Part shown: one piece after another, positions 9,630-18,802 of the stretch
How positions within the stretch are numbered: the first letter of the stretch is position 1
Layout: every line of letters begins with the position of its first letter
Assembly: GCF_018260555.1 (NCBI RefSeq)
Contig: NZ_JAGLBB010000030.1
Span: 1 to 36,844, forward strand
Length of the DNA: 36,844 bases
Direction: 5' to 3'
From: Deinococcus sp.
GTDB taxonomy: Bacteria > Deinococcota > Deinococci > Deinococcales > Deinococcaceae
Translations under genes and position numbers: made by a program
Notes under the pieces: model-generated
Told to the model about the DNA's origin: nothing
What the model saw: the letters and a program-made list of their open reading frames with translations, nothing else
The model's database searches: none

Positions 9630-11010
9630 GAAACTCTGGGGTGGCCGCTTTGCGCAGGCCACGGACGGTCTGGTGGAACTCTTCAATGCGTCGGTGGGCT
9701 TCGATCAGCGCCTGGCCGAGCAGGATATTCGCGGCTCGCTGGCGCACGTGGCAATGCTGGGGCAGGTCGGCATTCTCAGTGCCGAGGAGGTCGCCCAGAT
9801 AGGTGAGGGCCTGAACGCCGTGCTGGCCGATATTCGCGCGGGGAACTTCGAGTGGCGGCTGGACCGTGAGGACGTGCATATGAACGTCGAGGCGGCCCTG
9901 CGTGACCGGATCGGGCCGGTGGCGGGCAAGCTGCACACGGCCCGCTCGCGGAACGATCAGGTGGCGGTGGATTTCCGTCTGTTCACGAAGGAAGCGGCGC
10001 TGGATCTGGCCGATAAGACCCGGGCGCTGCGCGTGGTGATGCTGGCGGAAGCCGAGAAGTACCTGTCGGATGAGGTGATCCTGCCGGGGTACACGCACCT
10101 GCAGGTGGCGCAGCCGATCCTGCTGTCTCACTGGTTCATGGCGTACGTGGCGATGCTGGAGCGCGACGAGGGCCGCTTCCGGGACGCGGCCGAGCGGATG
10201 GATGAGTCGCCGCTGGGCTCGTCGGCGCTGGCGGGGACGCCCTGGCCCATCGACCGGCACGCGACGGCGGCGGCGCTGGGCTTCGCGCGGCCCACGGCGA
10301 ACAGCCTGGACGGCGTGGGCAGCCGGGATTTCGCGCTGGAGTTCCTGTCGGCCTGCGCGATCCTGTCGGCGCACCTGTCGCGCCTCAGTGAGGAACTGAT
10401 CCTGTACTCCACCTTCGAGTTCGGCTTCATCACGCTGCCGGACAGCCACACGACGGGCAGCAGCATCATGCCGCAGAAGAAAAACCCGGACGTGTCCGAA
10501 CTGGCGCGCGGCAAGGCGGGCCGGGTGTTCGGGAACCTGATGGGTCTGCTGACGGTCGTGAAGGGCACGCCGCTGGCGTACAACAAGGACCTTCAGGAGG
10601 ACAAGGAGGGCGTGTTCGACTCGTACGACACCCTCAGTATCGTGCTGCGCCTGTACGCCGAGATGATGCCCAGGACCGTCTGGCACGCCGACGTGACAGG
10701 GGCGGCCGCTGCCCGTGGCTACTCCACCGCGACCGACGTGGCGGACTTCCTGGCCCGTCAGGGCGTCCCGTTCCGCGAGGCGCACGAGGTCGTGGGTGGA
10801 CTGGTCGGCCTTGCCAGCCGCAGCGGGCGGCAGCTGTGGGACCTGAGCGACGAGGAACTGCGCGCCGCTCATCCGCTGCTGAACGCCGGGGTCGCGCAGG
10901 CCCTGACCGTCACCGAGAGTGTCCGGGGCCGCGCCAGTTTCGGCGGGACCGCCCCGGACCGCGTCCGCGAGGCCATCCGGAACGCCCGTCAGGGGCTGGA
11001 GCGCCCGTGA
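9610..11010 (+). CDS. argH: Argininosuccinate lyase
   Basis: It splits argininosuccinate into arginine and fumarate, the last arginine step. The 466-aa protein carries the fumarase/aspartase-superfamily signature G-S-S-I-M-P-Q-K-K-N-P (283-293), whose flexible loop holds the catalytic serine. It also has T-A-R-S-R-N-D-Q-V-A and the H-L-Q-V-A-Q-P region. Length is standard. ATG 9610 (MTNTQDKKLWGGRFAQ) matches the family N-terminus; the preceding GNAT runs 20 bp into it. It follows argG through three short coupled genes, so argG to argH form one operon. A GNAT starts 53 bp downstream. Confidence 0.97.
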   Translation: MTNTQDKKLWGGRFAQATDGLVELFNASVGFDQRLAEQDIRGSLAHVAMLGQVGILSAEEVAQIGEGLNAVLADIRAGNFEWRLDREDVHMNVEAALRDRIGPVAGKLHTARSRNDQVAVDFRLFTKEAALDLADKTRALRVVMLAEAEKYLSDEVILPGYTHLQVAQPILLSHWFMAYVAMLERDEGRFRDAAERMDESPLGSSALAGTPWPIDRHATAAALGFARPTANSLDGVGSRDFALEFLSACAILSAHLSRLSEELILYSTFEFGFITLPDSHTTGSSIMPQKKNPDVSELARGKAGRVFGNLMGLLTVVKGTPLAYNKDLQEDKEGVFDSYDTLSIVLRLYAEMMPRTVWHADVTGAAAARGYSTATDVADFLARQGVPFREAHEVVGGLVGLASRSGRQLWDLSDEELRAAHPLLNAGVAQALTVTESVRGRASFGGTAPDRVREAIRNARQGLERP

Positions 11011-11063
11011 CGCACTTCGCGGTTCCTTCCGTTCCGTCTGCCTTTCCCCTCAAGGAGTTCCCC

Positions 11064-11582
11064 ATGACCCTGTCCGACATGCACGTGAAACTCCGTCAGG
11101 CCACCCCGTCGGACCTGCCCATTCTCCTGGACCTGCTGACCCGCTGCGGGCTGCACACGTCCAGCGTCACGCTGAATGCCGGGACGTACTGGATTGCGGA
11201 CCTGGATGGCGTGCCCGGAGGCTGCATCGGCCTGGAGCACGGGCCGGGCGTCAGCCTGATCCGTTCGACGGCGGTGCTGCCTGAGGCCCGCAGTCAGGGC
11301 CTGGGACGCGCGCTGGTGCGGTCGGCGCTGACGCACGCGACGCTGCGCGGGGACCGCAGCGTGTACCTGTTCAGCGAGGAAGCCGGGGATTACTGGCGGC
11401 GCTTCGGGTTCGTGCCGGTCACGGCCGACGAGATCGCCGGGGCGCTGCCGGACGCGCCGCAGGTGGTCAGCGGGCTGTGTAGCGGCTGGATTGGTGGCGA
11501 GCAGGCGTGGCGGCTGGACGTGCAGCCGCAGAAGCTGCGGGACCCCCAGCCGGGCGCGGCGGGTGAGGCGGCGCAGGGGTGA
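11064..11582 (+). CDS. GNAT acetyltransferase (ArsN2-like)
   Basis: A 172-aa GNAT with the loop L-P-E-A-R-S-Q-G-L-G-R-A-L-V (about 74-87) and the motif W-R-R-F-G-F-V-P-V. The pattern I-G-L-E-H-G-x-x-x-x-L-I-R-S followed by the CoA loop resembles ArsN2-type GNATs. It has a clear paralogue at 11706. ATG 11064 is chosen because AAGGAG lies six bases upstream; a GTG at 11007 overlapping the argH stop would add 19 residues outside the domain. It probably belongs to the argG-argH transcript. Substrate unknown; an amino-acid substrate would fit the neighbourhood. Confidence 0.88.
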   Translation: MTLSDMHVKLRQATPSDLPILLDLLTRCGLHTSSVTLNAGTYWIADLDGVPGGCIGLEHGPGVSLIRSTAVLPEARSQGLGRALVRSALTHATLRGDRSVYLFSEEAGDYWRRFGFVPVTADEIAGALPDAPQVVSGLCSGWIGGEQAWRLDVQPQKLRDPQPGAAGEAAQG

Positions 11583-11617
11583 ACGGGAACTGGCAGTGCT
11601 TCCAGGCGGCCATGCGC

Positions 11618-11623
11618 TATGCT
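11618..11623 (+). promoter_or_regulatory. Possible -10 box (TATGCT) for the next GNAT
   Basis: TATGCT in the 123-bp gap after the argH-linked GNAT matches the -10 type used elsewhere in the window. It would give a leader of about 75 nt with a GGAGGAA ribosome binding site. No good -35 box is visible. Confidence 0.3.
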
Positions 11624-11705
11624 GACGGCACGCACAACCCGTCTCGACCGGCTCCCGCAGGGGCTCCGGTTTCTTTGCCTCATTCCGACTGCGGAGGAAC
11701 ATCAC

Positions 11706-12158
11706 ATGACCGATTCCAGCGTTCAGATTCGCCTGGCGAGCAGTGCCGACCGGGATACCGTTACCCGCGTGTTTCACGATTCCGGCCTGGATACCGACGC
11801 CACGCTGGCGGACGGCACGACCTACTGGGTACTGGAACGCGGCGGGCAACCGGTCGGCGCGATTGGCCTGGAGCACGGCCAGGGAGCCTCGCTGCTGCGC
11901 GGGGCAGCCGTGATGCCCGAAGCGCGTGGCAGTGGGCTGGGCCGGCGGCTGGTCATGAGCGCCGTGGAGTACGCGCAGGGACGCGGGGACCGCGCGATCT
12001 ACATGTTCAGCAAGGGCGGCGACTGGGGCACCTTCGGCTTTCAGCAGGTGCCGCTGGCCGTGGTGATGGGGGACGTGCCGGACGCCCCGCAGATTCAGGC
12101 GTACCGCGCGCAGGGCAGTCGGCCCGGCGAGACCACCTGGATGCGCGCCCTGAGCTGA
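11706..12158 (+). CDS. GNAT acetyltransferase, paralogue of the argH-linked one
   Basis: A 150-aa GNAT with CoA loop M-P-E-A-R-G-S-G-L-G-R-R-L-V (about 62-75). It shares I-G-L-E-H-G-x-G-x-S-L-(I/L)-R with the 11064 product, and both carry P-D-A-P-Q near the C-terminus, so the two arose by duplication. The usual Y/F-x-x-x-G-F end is present in shortened form (W-G-T-F-G-F). ATG at 11706 is preceded by GCGGAGGAA. The 123-bp gap upstream contains a possible promoter. Substrate unknown. Confidence 0.88.
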   Translation: MTDSSVQIRLASSADRDTVTRVFHDSGLDTDATLADGTTYWVLERGGQPVGAIGLEHGQGASLLRGAAVMPEARGSGLGRRLVMSAVEYAQGRGDRAIYMFSKGGDWGTFGFQQVPLAVVMGDVPDAPQIQAYRAQGSRPGETTWMRALS

Positions 12159-12243
12159 AGCGGCCCGGTTCTGGGCGGTGGGCGGTAGGAAACGGCCCGC
12201 ACCCCACCTTCCACACCCGGCCGTCTTCTCAGGGGGGACCCGC

Positions 12244-12771
12244 GTGACGTTGGCCCTGGATTCCATCGCCGTGCCGGACCTTCACCCGGACGCGCCGCTC
12301 GTCACCCGCAAGGCGCGCCTGTCGGATATCGACGCCATTCACGAGCTGATCGGGTACTGGGCGGCGCGCGGGCTGATGCTGGTCCGGTCGCGCGCGCTCC
12401 TGGCCGAGACCATCCGGGACTTTCACCTGGTGCTGGCCGAACCGCACGGGGAGCGGCCGGGCGGGCTGGCCGGCGTGTGCGGCCTGCACATGCTGGCCCC
12501 GGATCTCGCGGAGGTGCGTGGGCTGGCCATTCACCCGAACATGCAGGGGCGCGGGCTGGGGCGTGAGCTCGTGGCCGCCTGCGAACACGAGGCCCGCCAG
12601 ATTGACCTGCCGGCCCTGTTCGCCTGGACGTACCAGCAGGGTTTCTTCGAGAAGTGCGGCTTTACCCGCATCGACAAGACGAACCTGCACCCGAAAGTCT
12701 GGAGTGAGTGCCAGCGCTGCGCGTTCTTCGAGAACTGCAACGAGATCGCCATGTACCGGGAGCTCCGGTGA
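12244..12771 (+). CDS. argA: N-acetylglutamate synthase, short GNAT type
   Basis: It acetylates glutamate from acetyl-CoA, the first arginine step. The 175-aa single-domain GNAT has the CoA loop H-P-N-M-Q-G-R-G-L-G-R-E-L-V. It also has the C-terminal block typical of short NAGS proteins in arginine clusters: F-F-E-K-C-G-F, then K-V-W-S-E-C-Q-R-C-A-F-F-E-N-C-N-E-I-A-M, with three cysteines spaced as C-x2-C-x5-C. There is no amino-acid-kinase domain as in classical ArgA. GTG 12244 follows GGGGGGA. It sits 85 bp after the previous GNAT on the same strand. The arginine context strengthens the call. Confidence 0.85.
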   Translation: MTLALDSIAVPDLHPDAPLVTRKARLSDIDAIHELIGYWAARGLMLVRSRALLAETIRDFHLVLAEPHGERPGGLAGVCGLHMLAPDLAEVRGLAIHPNMQGRGLGRELVAACEHEARQIDLPALFAWTYQQGFFEKCGFTRIDKTNLHPKVWSECQRCAFFENCNEIAMYRELR

Positions 12772-12853
12772 CCGGGCTGCCCGGGGGACCCGGTGCTCCC
12801 GCTGAAATCGGCTGGTCCGCTGAACTGCGGATGCGGCCCGCGCCGCTCCCCTC

Positions 12854-12859
12854 TACCAT
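12854..12859 (+). promoter_or_regulatory. Leaderless -10 box (TACCAT)
   Basis: TACCAT ends seven bases before the ATG at 12867, with no Shine-Dalgarno sequence, as in other leaderless genes here. This also argues for 12867 over the ATG at 12858, which overlaps the box. Confidence 0.5.
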
Positions 12860-12866
12860 GAGGCCC

Positions 12867-14528
12867 ATGAAATCCATGCACGCTGCCGCTGCGCTTACCT
12901 TCGCCCTCGCGGCCACTGCTTCCGCGCAGGGAACGTCGGCTCCGCTGACCTCGCACCTGCCGGCCGGGGCGCTCCTGACCCTCGAAACGAACGGCGCGGT
13001 GCCCACCCTGGACCGTCTGACTGGCCTATTCGGCGGTGTGCTGGACAGTGTCCCCGACCTGAGCGGGGATCTAGAGGCGTCCGGCGAGATGCTGCACGGA
13101 TTCAGCGGCGTCCTGGCCGACTCGGTGGGCCGCGAGGGCGTGGCGGGCGTGTTCACGGTGCAGGGTCGCGGGGGCATCTTCACCCCGGCGTTGCTGGCGG
13201 TGGCGCGCACAGGTGACCTGTCCTCCGAGATGTTCTCGTCGTTCATTCCCAGGAAGAAGGGCGCCCGGGTCGGCGCGTACCCCTTCGTGCGTTCCGGGAA
13301 CCTGTTCGCTGGGCAGGCGAAGGGACTGGTGTACCTCTCGAGCGACAAGGCGCTGCTGATGTCATACCTGGGCCGCCTGAGCGGGAAGGCCGCGCCCACC
13401 CTGGCGGCCTCCGCGCCGTACGCGCAGGCGACCCGGGCGGCCGGGCGGGTGCAGCTAGGCGCGTACCTGAACTTCTCGGCCACCGCGAAAGTGATCCGCG
13501 GGCAGCTCGCGCAGTTCATGCTGCCGCGCCTGCTGTCGCCGGTTGTGAACGCCCTGGACACCCTGGGACAGGTGGCCGGAGGCCTGAGCACCACCGACAC
13601 GGGCCTGAACACGGTCTCGGCGCAGGTCGTGAACGCGGCGGGCAAGGACCGCCCGCTGGCGCGCCTGCTGACCCACACCACCGATTTCGGTGTGCAGGAC
13701 CTCATCCCGGCCGACGCCGAATCGGTGCAGGCGACCGCCTGCGCGCCCGAATCGAACGCCTACGCGGCCCGCTGGCTGACCCGCCTGGACCTGCTTGAGC
13801 CGTTCGGATTCCTGACGGACAGCCAGCTGGCCAGCCACCTGGAACGCTCCGGGCAGTACCTGGGCAGCGAGTGCGCGCAGGTCACGCTGGCCGGCGGCGC
13901 ACGCGCGAGTCTGAACCAGTCCGACCCACTGGCGACCCTGGCGACCACCGTCACGTACCAGAGCGTGCGTGACCGCGCGGCCGCCGGGGCGCACCTGCCC
14001 GAGTACGCCCGGAGCGTGAACGAGGCCCTGGCTGGCCTGCGCGGCACCCTGAAGGGCACGCTGGGAGAGCTGATGAAGGGTGACATGGCCGGCATGGAGG
14101 AGGACGGCGGGGCCGCCGTGACAGCCGCCGGTTCCTTCGACCAGATCGACCGGATGCTGGCCGGTCTGAAGATGGTGTACGCCTTTGAGGGCGACTACCT
14201 GATGACCGCCTTCAGTGAGGAAGCCCTCCAGGCCGCGCTGGCGGGCAAGGGCGCGCCGCTCGCGCAGGACCCGGCCTTCCAGGCGGCGGGCCTGAGCCTG
14301 ACCGGCAGCGGCGGCTGGGCGTACCAGCCGAACCCAGCGGACCTGAGCGGCGACGACCTGCTGGGCAGCGTTCCGCCCGAGATGCAGGATACGGCACAGA
14401 ACGAGACGCTCGGCCCGGTGATGCACGCCGTGGCTGGGTTGCTTAACCGCTATGACGGCATGAGCTCACAGCGCACGGTGACGGGGAATGTCATCATCGG
14501 CAAGGCGAACGTGAAGTACCGCTGGTAA
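12867..14528 (+). CDS. Exported DUF3352-like protein
   Basis: A 553-aa protein with signal peptide MKSMHAAAALTFALAATASA. The mature protein begins L-P-A-G-A-L-L-T-L-E-T-N and later has repeated alanine/leucine-rich segments with a conserved F-E-G-D-Y-L-M-T-A-F-S-E-E-A-L stretch near 435-450, as in DUF3352-type proteins. It is probably periplasmic or envelope-associated; no enzymatic motif is visible. Start chosen at 12867 from the -10 box seven bases upstream and the position of the signal peptide. It lies between argA and carA but looks separately expressed. Function unknown. Confidence 0.8.
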   Translation: MKSMHAAAALTFALAATASAQGTSAPLTSHLPAGALLTLETNGAVPTLDRLTGLFGGVLDSVPDLSGDLEASGEMLHGFSGVLADSVGREGVAGVFTVQGRGGIFTPALLAVARTGDLSSEMFSSFIPRKKGARVGAYPFVRSGNLFAGQAKGLVYLSSDKALLMSYLGRLSGKAAPTLAASAPYAQATRAAGRVQLGAYLNFSATAKVIRGQLAQFMLPRLLSPVVNALDTLGQVAGGLSTTDTGLNTVSAQVVNAAGKDRPLARLLTHTTDFGVQDLIPADAESVQATACAPESNAYAARWLTRLDLLEPFGFLTDSQLASHLERSGQYLGSECAQVTLAGGARASLNQSDPLATLATTVTYQSVRDRAAAGAHLPEYARSVNEALAGLRGTLKGTLGELMKGDMAGMEEDGGAAVTAAGSFDQIDRMLAGLKMVYAFEGDYLMTAFSEEALQAALAGKGAPLAQDPAFQAAGLSLTGSGGWAYQPNPADLSGDDLLGSVPPEMQDTAQNETLGPVMHAVAGLLNRYDGMSSQRTVTGNVIIGKANVKYRW

Positions 14529-14598
14529 GACGGCCGTAAGGTCACGTGCGCCGGGCCATGAAACGCGTCCGGAGAGGCGCGAATGGGGAGGAACGAAC

Positions 14599-15779
<1,181 letters not shown>

Positions 15780-15783
<4 letters not shown>

Positions 15784-15808
15784 CAACAGCGGGTCAGCAG
15801 CCGATGAT
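15780..15808 (+). promoter_or_regulatory. Promoter at the carA stop for the surface-protein cluster
   Basis: A perfect TTGACA (15780-15785), overlapping the carA stop codon, is followed after 17 nt by GATGAT (15803-15808; 4 of 6 match to TATAAT). It would start a leader of about 255 nt ahead of the 16070 gene. Confidence 0.45.
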
Positions 15809-15810
15809 AG

Positions 15811-16069
15811 GCGTGGGCAGAAGGTGAGTGATTTCGCAGTGAAGGCTGAGTAAGTCCTAGGACCGAATTTCACTGCAAGACTCCCAGATGTTCATCAGAT
15901 ACGGCACCCCAGCGGTGCTCCGCTCTGACCAATCAGCTGTTCCGGAGCTATGAATCACCTGGCCCATACGGGCGCCTTGCCAGGTGTGGAGCCAGTGGCG
16001 CGACCGACAGAACAAGGGAAACCATTCCCCTGACTGTCGGTCTCTTTTTTGCTCCGGAGGTACAACGTC
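15811..16069 (+). promoter_or_regulatory. Structured leader upstream of the surface-protein cluster
   Basis: A non-coding stretch with several strong inverted repeats: GCAGTGAA (15836-15843) with TTCACTGC (15869-15876), the palindrome GTCCTAGGAC (15854-15863) in its loop, GCACC/GGTGC (15904-15918), CACCTGGC (15956-15963) with GCCAGGTG (15979-15986), and the terminator at 16002-16050. I recognise no known riboswitch class. The terminator next to the RBS suggests regulated read-through, but ordinary carA termination plus a downstream promoter is an alternative. Confidence 0.4.
16002..16050 (+). terminator. Intrinsic terminator abutting the 16070 ribosome binding site
   Basis: GACCGACAG (16002-16010) pairs perfectly with CTGTCGGTC (16034-16042), with an inner GGGAA/TTCCC stem, followed by TCTTTTTT (16043-16050). 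The CGGAGG ribosome binding site of the next gene starts five bases later. It either ends the carA transcript or acts as an attenuator. Confidence 0.8.
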
Positions 16070-16567
16070 TTGAAGCGCCCGCTCCTTCCCTTCCTCCTGA
16101 TCACCACCGCCAGCGCACAGACCGGCACCTCCCAGCAGAACGTGACTTTCACGCTTCAGCAGGACCTGATCAAGAGCGCCGTCACGGACGGCAAGGGCAC
16201 TGAGACCGTCATCGAGAATCCCAAGACGGTTCTTCCTGGTGACGTGCTGCGCGAACAGCTCACACTCGTCAATGTCTCCGGCCGGAAGCTGACGCAACTC
16301 CTGGTCAATGTGCCCGTCCCCAAGGGCACCGAGTTCGCCCAGCTGAGCACCGCCAACGCCAACCGGTGGAAAGCGCAGTACAGCCCTGACGGGGGCAAAA
16401 CCTTCAGCGCCGCTCCCACCCGCACCGTGACCGTCACCGAGAACGGACAGTCCGTGACCCGTAAGGTTCCGGTCCCCACGACCGAATACACCAACGTGCG
16501 CTGGATTGTCACCGACATCAACCCGGACGAAACGCTGAAGTTCGCCTTCCGCGTGAAAGTCAAGTAA
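16070..16567 (+). CDS. Exported DUF11/Ig-like small protein, first gene of the cluster
   Basis: A 165-aa protein starting at TTG 16070 with CGGAGG nine bases upstream. It has a short signal peptide (MKRPLLPFLLITTASA, then QTG). The mature part is one beta-rich module: P-G-D-V-L-R-E-Q-L-T-L-V-N, then V-P-V-P-K-G-T-E-F, then the block Q-Y-S-P-D-G-G-K-T-F-S-A, ending F-R-V-K-V-K. The same module, with Y-S-x-(D/N)-G-x-x-(W/F)-S-A, recurs in the next two gene products. It resembles the DUF11 surface repeat. Probably periplasmic or cell-surface; it may be a subunit of the same structure. Function unknown. Confidence 0.8.
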   Translation: MKRPLLPFLLITTASAQTGTSQQNVTFTLQQDLIKSAVTDGKGTETVIENPKTVLPGDVLREQLTLVNVSGRKLTQLLVNVPVPKGTEFAQLSTANANRWKAQYSPDGGKTFSAAPTRTVTVTENGQSVTRKVPVPTTEYTNVRWIVTDINPDETLKFAFRVKVK

Positions 16568-16640
16568 CAAGCGGTTGCACGCCAGCCGCCCACCCAGCAG
16601 GACGAACACACCGAACGCCCCCCGGCTCGGAGGAGAACAC

Positions 16641-18650
16641 ATGAAGAATTCCTGGAAGTTTGCCGCCCTGATCGCCGCGCTCGCCGTCGGCTCCGCCTCT
16701 GCCGCTGGTACCGCCGCCGGCACCATCATCACCAACACGGCCAACATTGTCTTCACGCCCGAAGGTGCCACCCCCGGCACGCCCCCCACCACGGTGCCTT
16801 CCAACCCGGTCAACACGACCGTGCTTCCGGTGCCGAGCTTCACCATCGTGAAGAACGACGGCAGTGCCGACCGCACCACCCCCGACTACACGGCCCCCGG
16901 CCAGACCGCCACCGCCAGACCCGGCGACACCGTGGTGTTCCCGTACACCCTGACCAACACCGGCAACGTGCCCAACGAAAGCTACACGCTCACGAACACC
17001 CCAGACCCCACGTCGGCTGTCAAGGCTCCCGAGAACATCCGTTTCTTCCCGGTCACCGCCGACACCAACAACGACGGCACCCTCAGCGCCGCCGAAATCG
17101 CGGCCTCCACGCCCATCACGACGATTACCGGCGTCAACCAGGATCAGGCCGTCAAGTTCTTCCAGGTGTACACCATTCCCACCACGGCCACCAGCGCCGA
17201 CAAGTTCGGCGGTGACCCCACCGGCAACCGCCAGGACAACCCGGGCTTCAACAACGATCCGGCCGTCCCGCAGGACGCCAACAACTCCAACGTCACGACC
17301 GTGGACCGCAAGGACGCCACCGTCATCGGCCCGAAGAACGACCCGGACGGCAACGGCACCCCCACCACCGCGCCCTACCCCAGCACCGACGCCACTCCGG
17401 TGACCATCACGCCCAGCGCCGCTGACACCCAGACCGCGCAGGCCACGACGACCACCACGGCCGTCACCTTCACGAACACGGTGCAGAACACCGGCAACCG
17501 CCCCGACGTGTTCGACATCACCACCGGTCAGAGCGGCTTCCCGACCGGCACCACCGTTCAGCTGCTCAAGCCCGACGGCACCCCCCTGACCGACACCGAC
17601 GGCGACGGCGTGCCCGACGTGGGCAGCCTGGCCCCCGGCCAGACCGCCGATGTGCTCGTCCGCGTGACCTTCCCCGCCGGCAGCGCTCCCACGAATCCCG
17701 CCACCCAGCCGACCGTCACGGTCACCACGACCAGCAGCAACGACCCCACCAAGAAAGACGACACCAAGGACATCGTGAACCTGCCCAGCCTGTCCTTCGG
17801 TAACCCCACGGCCAACACCCCCGGCGGTGACCCCACCCCGGTCGGCACGCCCGAGGCTGGCGCGCCCGGCAACCCCGGCACCCCCATCATTCCGCCTGCC
17901 ACCTGCACCACGACCTCCCCGGCCATCCAGTCCACGGTCGCCATGGAGATCGCCAACCTGGGGAGCGCGCCCGACACCTTCGACGTGAGCGGCACCGCGC
18001 CCATCAAGCTGACCGACGGCACCACCGTGAATGTCCCCGTGAAGTACTACGTGGACACCAACGGAAACAAGGCGCTGGACGCCGGTGAGCCCGCGCTGAC
18101 CGACACGAATGCCAACGGCACCCCCGACACCGGCGCAATCGCCCCCGGCACCGAGCTGAAACTGATCGCCGTGGTTGCCGTGCCCTGCGCCGCCGCCGCG
18201 CAGACCATCACGCTTAACCAGACCGCCAAGTCCCCTACGACCGGCGTGACGGTCACGGACCCCAACGACACCATCACGGTCGGTACGACCCCGGTCAACG
18301 CACCCAGCAAGACGGTCGACAAGGCCGATGCCAAACCCGGCGATACCCTGACCTACACCATCGTCGGTAAGAACACCAGCAACGCCAACGTGACCAAGGC
18401 CTTCATCAAGGACACGCTCCCCACCAACACCACCTACGTGAGCTTCACGGCCACGAGCACCGCCACTGGCCCCATCCTGTACTCGACCAACGGCACCAGC
18501 TGGAGCGCCACGCCTATCGCCGCGCCCCAGGCAGACGGCGTGAGCGTCTACGCAGGCGTGGATACCAACGGCAACGGCACCATCGATACCGGCGACATCC
18601 TGACCCCCGGCCAGGCCATCACCGGCATCTTCACCGTCACGGTGAAGTAA
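16641..18650 (+). CDS. Exported DUF11-repeat protein with calcium-type loops
   Basis: A 669-aa protein with signal peptide (MKNSWKFAALIAALAVGSASA). It is very rich in Thr, Pro, Asp and Asn, as in secreted surface proteins. The N-terminus A-G-T-A-A-G-T-I-I-T-N-T-A-N-I-V-F-T-P-E-G is closely matched in the 955-aa protein. Four Asp/Asn-Gly loops resemble EF-hand or thrombospondin-type calcium sites: about 141-155 (D-T-N-N-D-G-T-L-S-A-A-E), 318-326 (D-T-D-G-D-G-V-P-D), 472-483 (D-T-N-G-N-K-A-L-D-A-G-E) and 641-652 (D-T-N-G-N-G-T-I-D-T-G-D). A DUF11-like module with Y-S-T-N-G-T-S-W-S-A forms the C-terminus. ATG 16641 follows CGGAGGAGAA. Probably a major surface or S-layer-like component; inferred. 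Confidence 0.88.
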   Translation: MKNSWKFAALIAALAVGSASAAGTAAGTIITNTANIVFTPEGATPGTPPTTVPSNPVNTTVLPVPSFTIVKNDGSADRTTPDYTAPGQTATARPGDTVVFPYTLTNTGNVPNESYTLTNTPDPTSAVKAPENIRFFPVTADTNNDGTLSAAEIAASTPITTITGVNQDQAVKFFQVYTIPTTATSADKFGGDPTGNRQDNPGFNNDPAVPQDANNSNVTTVDRKDATVIGPKNDPDGNGTPTTAPYPSTDATPVTITPSAADTQTAQATTTTTAVTFTNTVQNTGNRPDVFDITTGQSGFPTGTTVQLLKPDGTPLTDTDGDGVPDVGSLAPGQTADVLVRVTFPAGSAPTNPATQPTVTVTTTSSNDPTKKDDTKDIVNLPSLSFGNPTANTPGGDPTPVGTPEAGAPGNPGTPIIPPATCTTTSPAIQSTVAMEIANLGSAPDTFDVSGTAPIKLTDGTTVNVPVKYYVDTNGNKALDAGEPALTDTNANGTPDTGAIAPGTELKLIAVVAVPCAAAAQTITLNQTAKSPTTGVTVTDPNDTITVGTTPVNAPSKTVDKADAKPGDTLTYTIVGKNTSNANVTKAFIKDTLPTNTTYVSFTATSTATGPILYSTNGTSWSATPIAAPQADGVSVYAGVDTNGNGTIDTGDILTPGQAITGIFTVTVK

Positions 18651-18658
18651 GGACCGCA

Positions 18659-18694
18659 GCGCGCCCCACCTCCCGCTGTGGAGGCAGGGCGCGC
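18659..18694 (+). terminator. Stem-loop after the 669-aa gene
   Basis: GCGCGCCC (18659-18666) pairs with GGGCGCGC (18687-18694), with an inner CCTCC/GGAGG stem, followed by CTTTCC. It lies eight bases after the stop and may end or attenuate the transcript, leaving the last three genes at a lower level. The AT-richer stretch 18716-18775 after it could hold another promoter, but I find no clear boxes. Confidence 0.55.
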
Positions 18695-18802
18695 CTTTCC
18701 CCCAACAGGGGAGTTTCACTTTTTCATCCCACTCCCCCTCATCCTCTCATAACAAGAGAAACCGATTTTTCTACCCCCACCGACTTCGGGAGGCAACGCA
18801 AC

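Noticed and set aside
16070..16070. An in-frame TTG at 16049 as the start of the 165-aa protein
   Set aside because: It lies inside the terminator and RBS; the TTG at 16070 follows CGGAGG at nine bases and directly begins the signal peptide.
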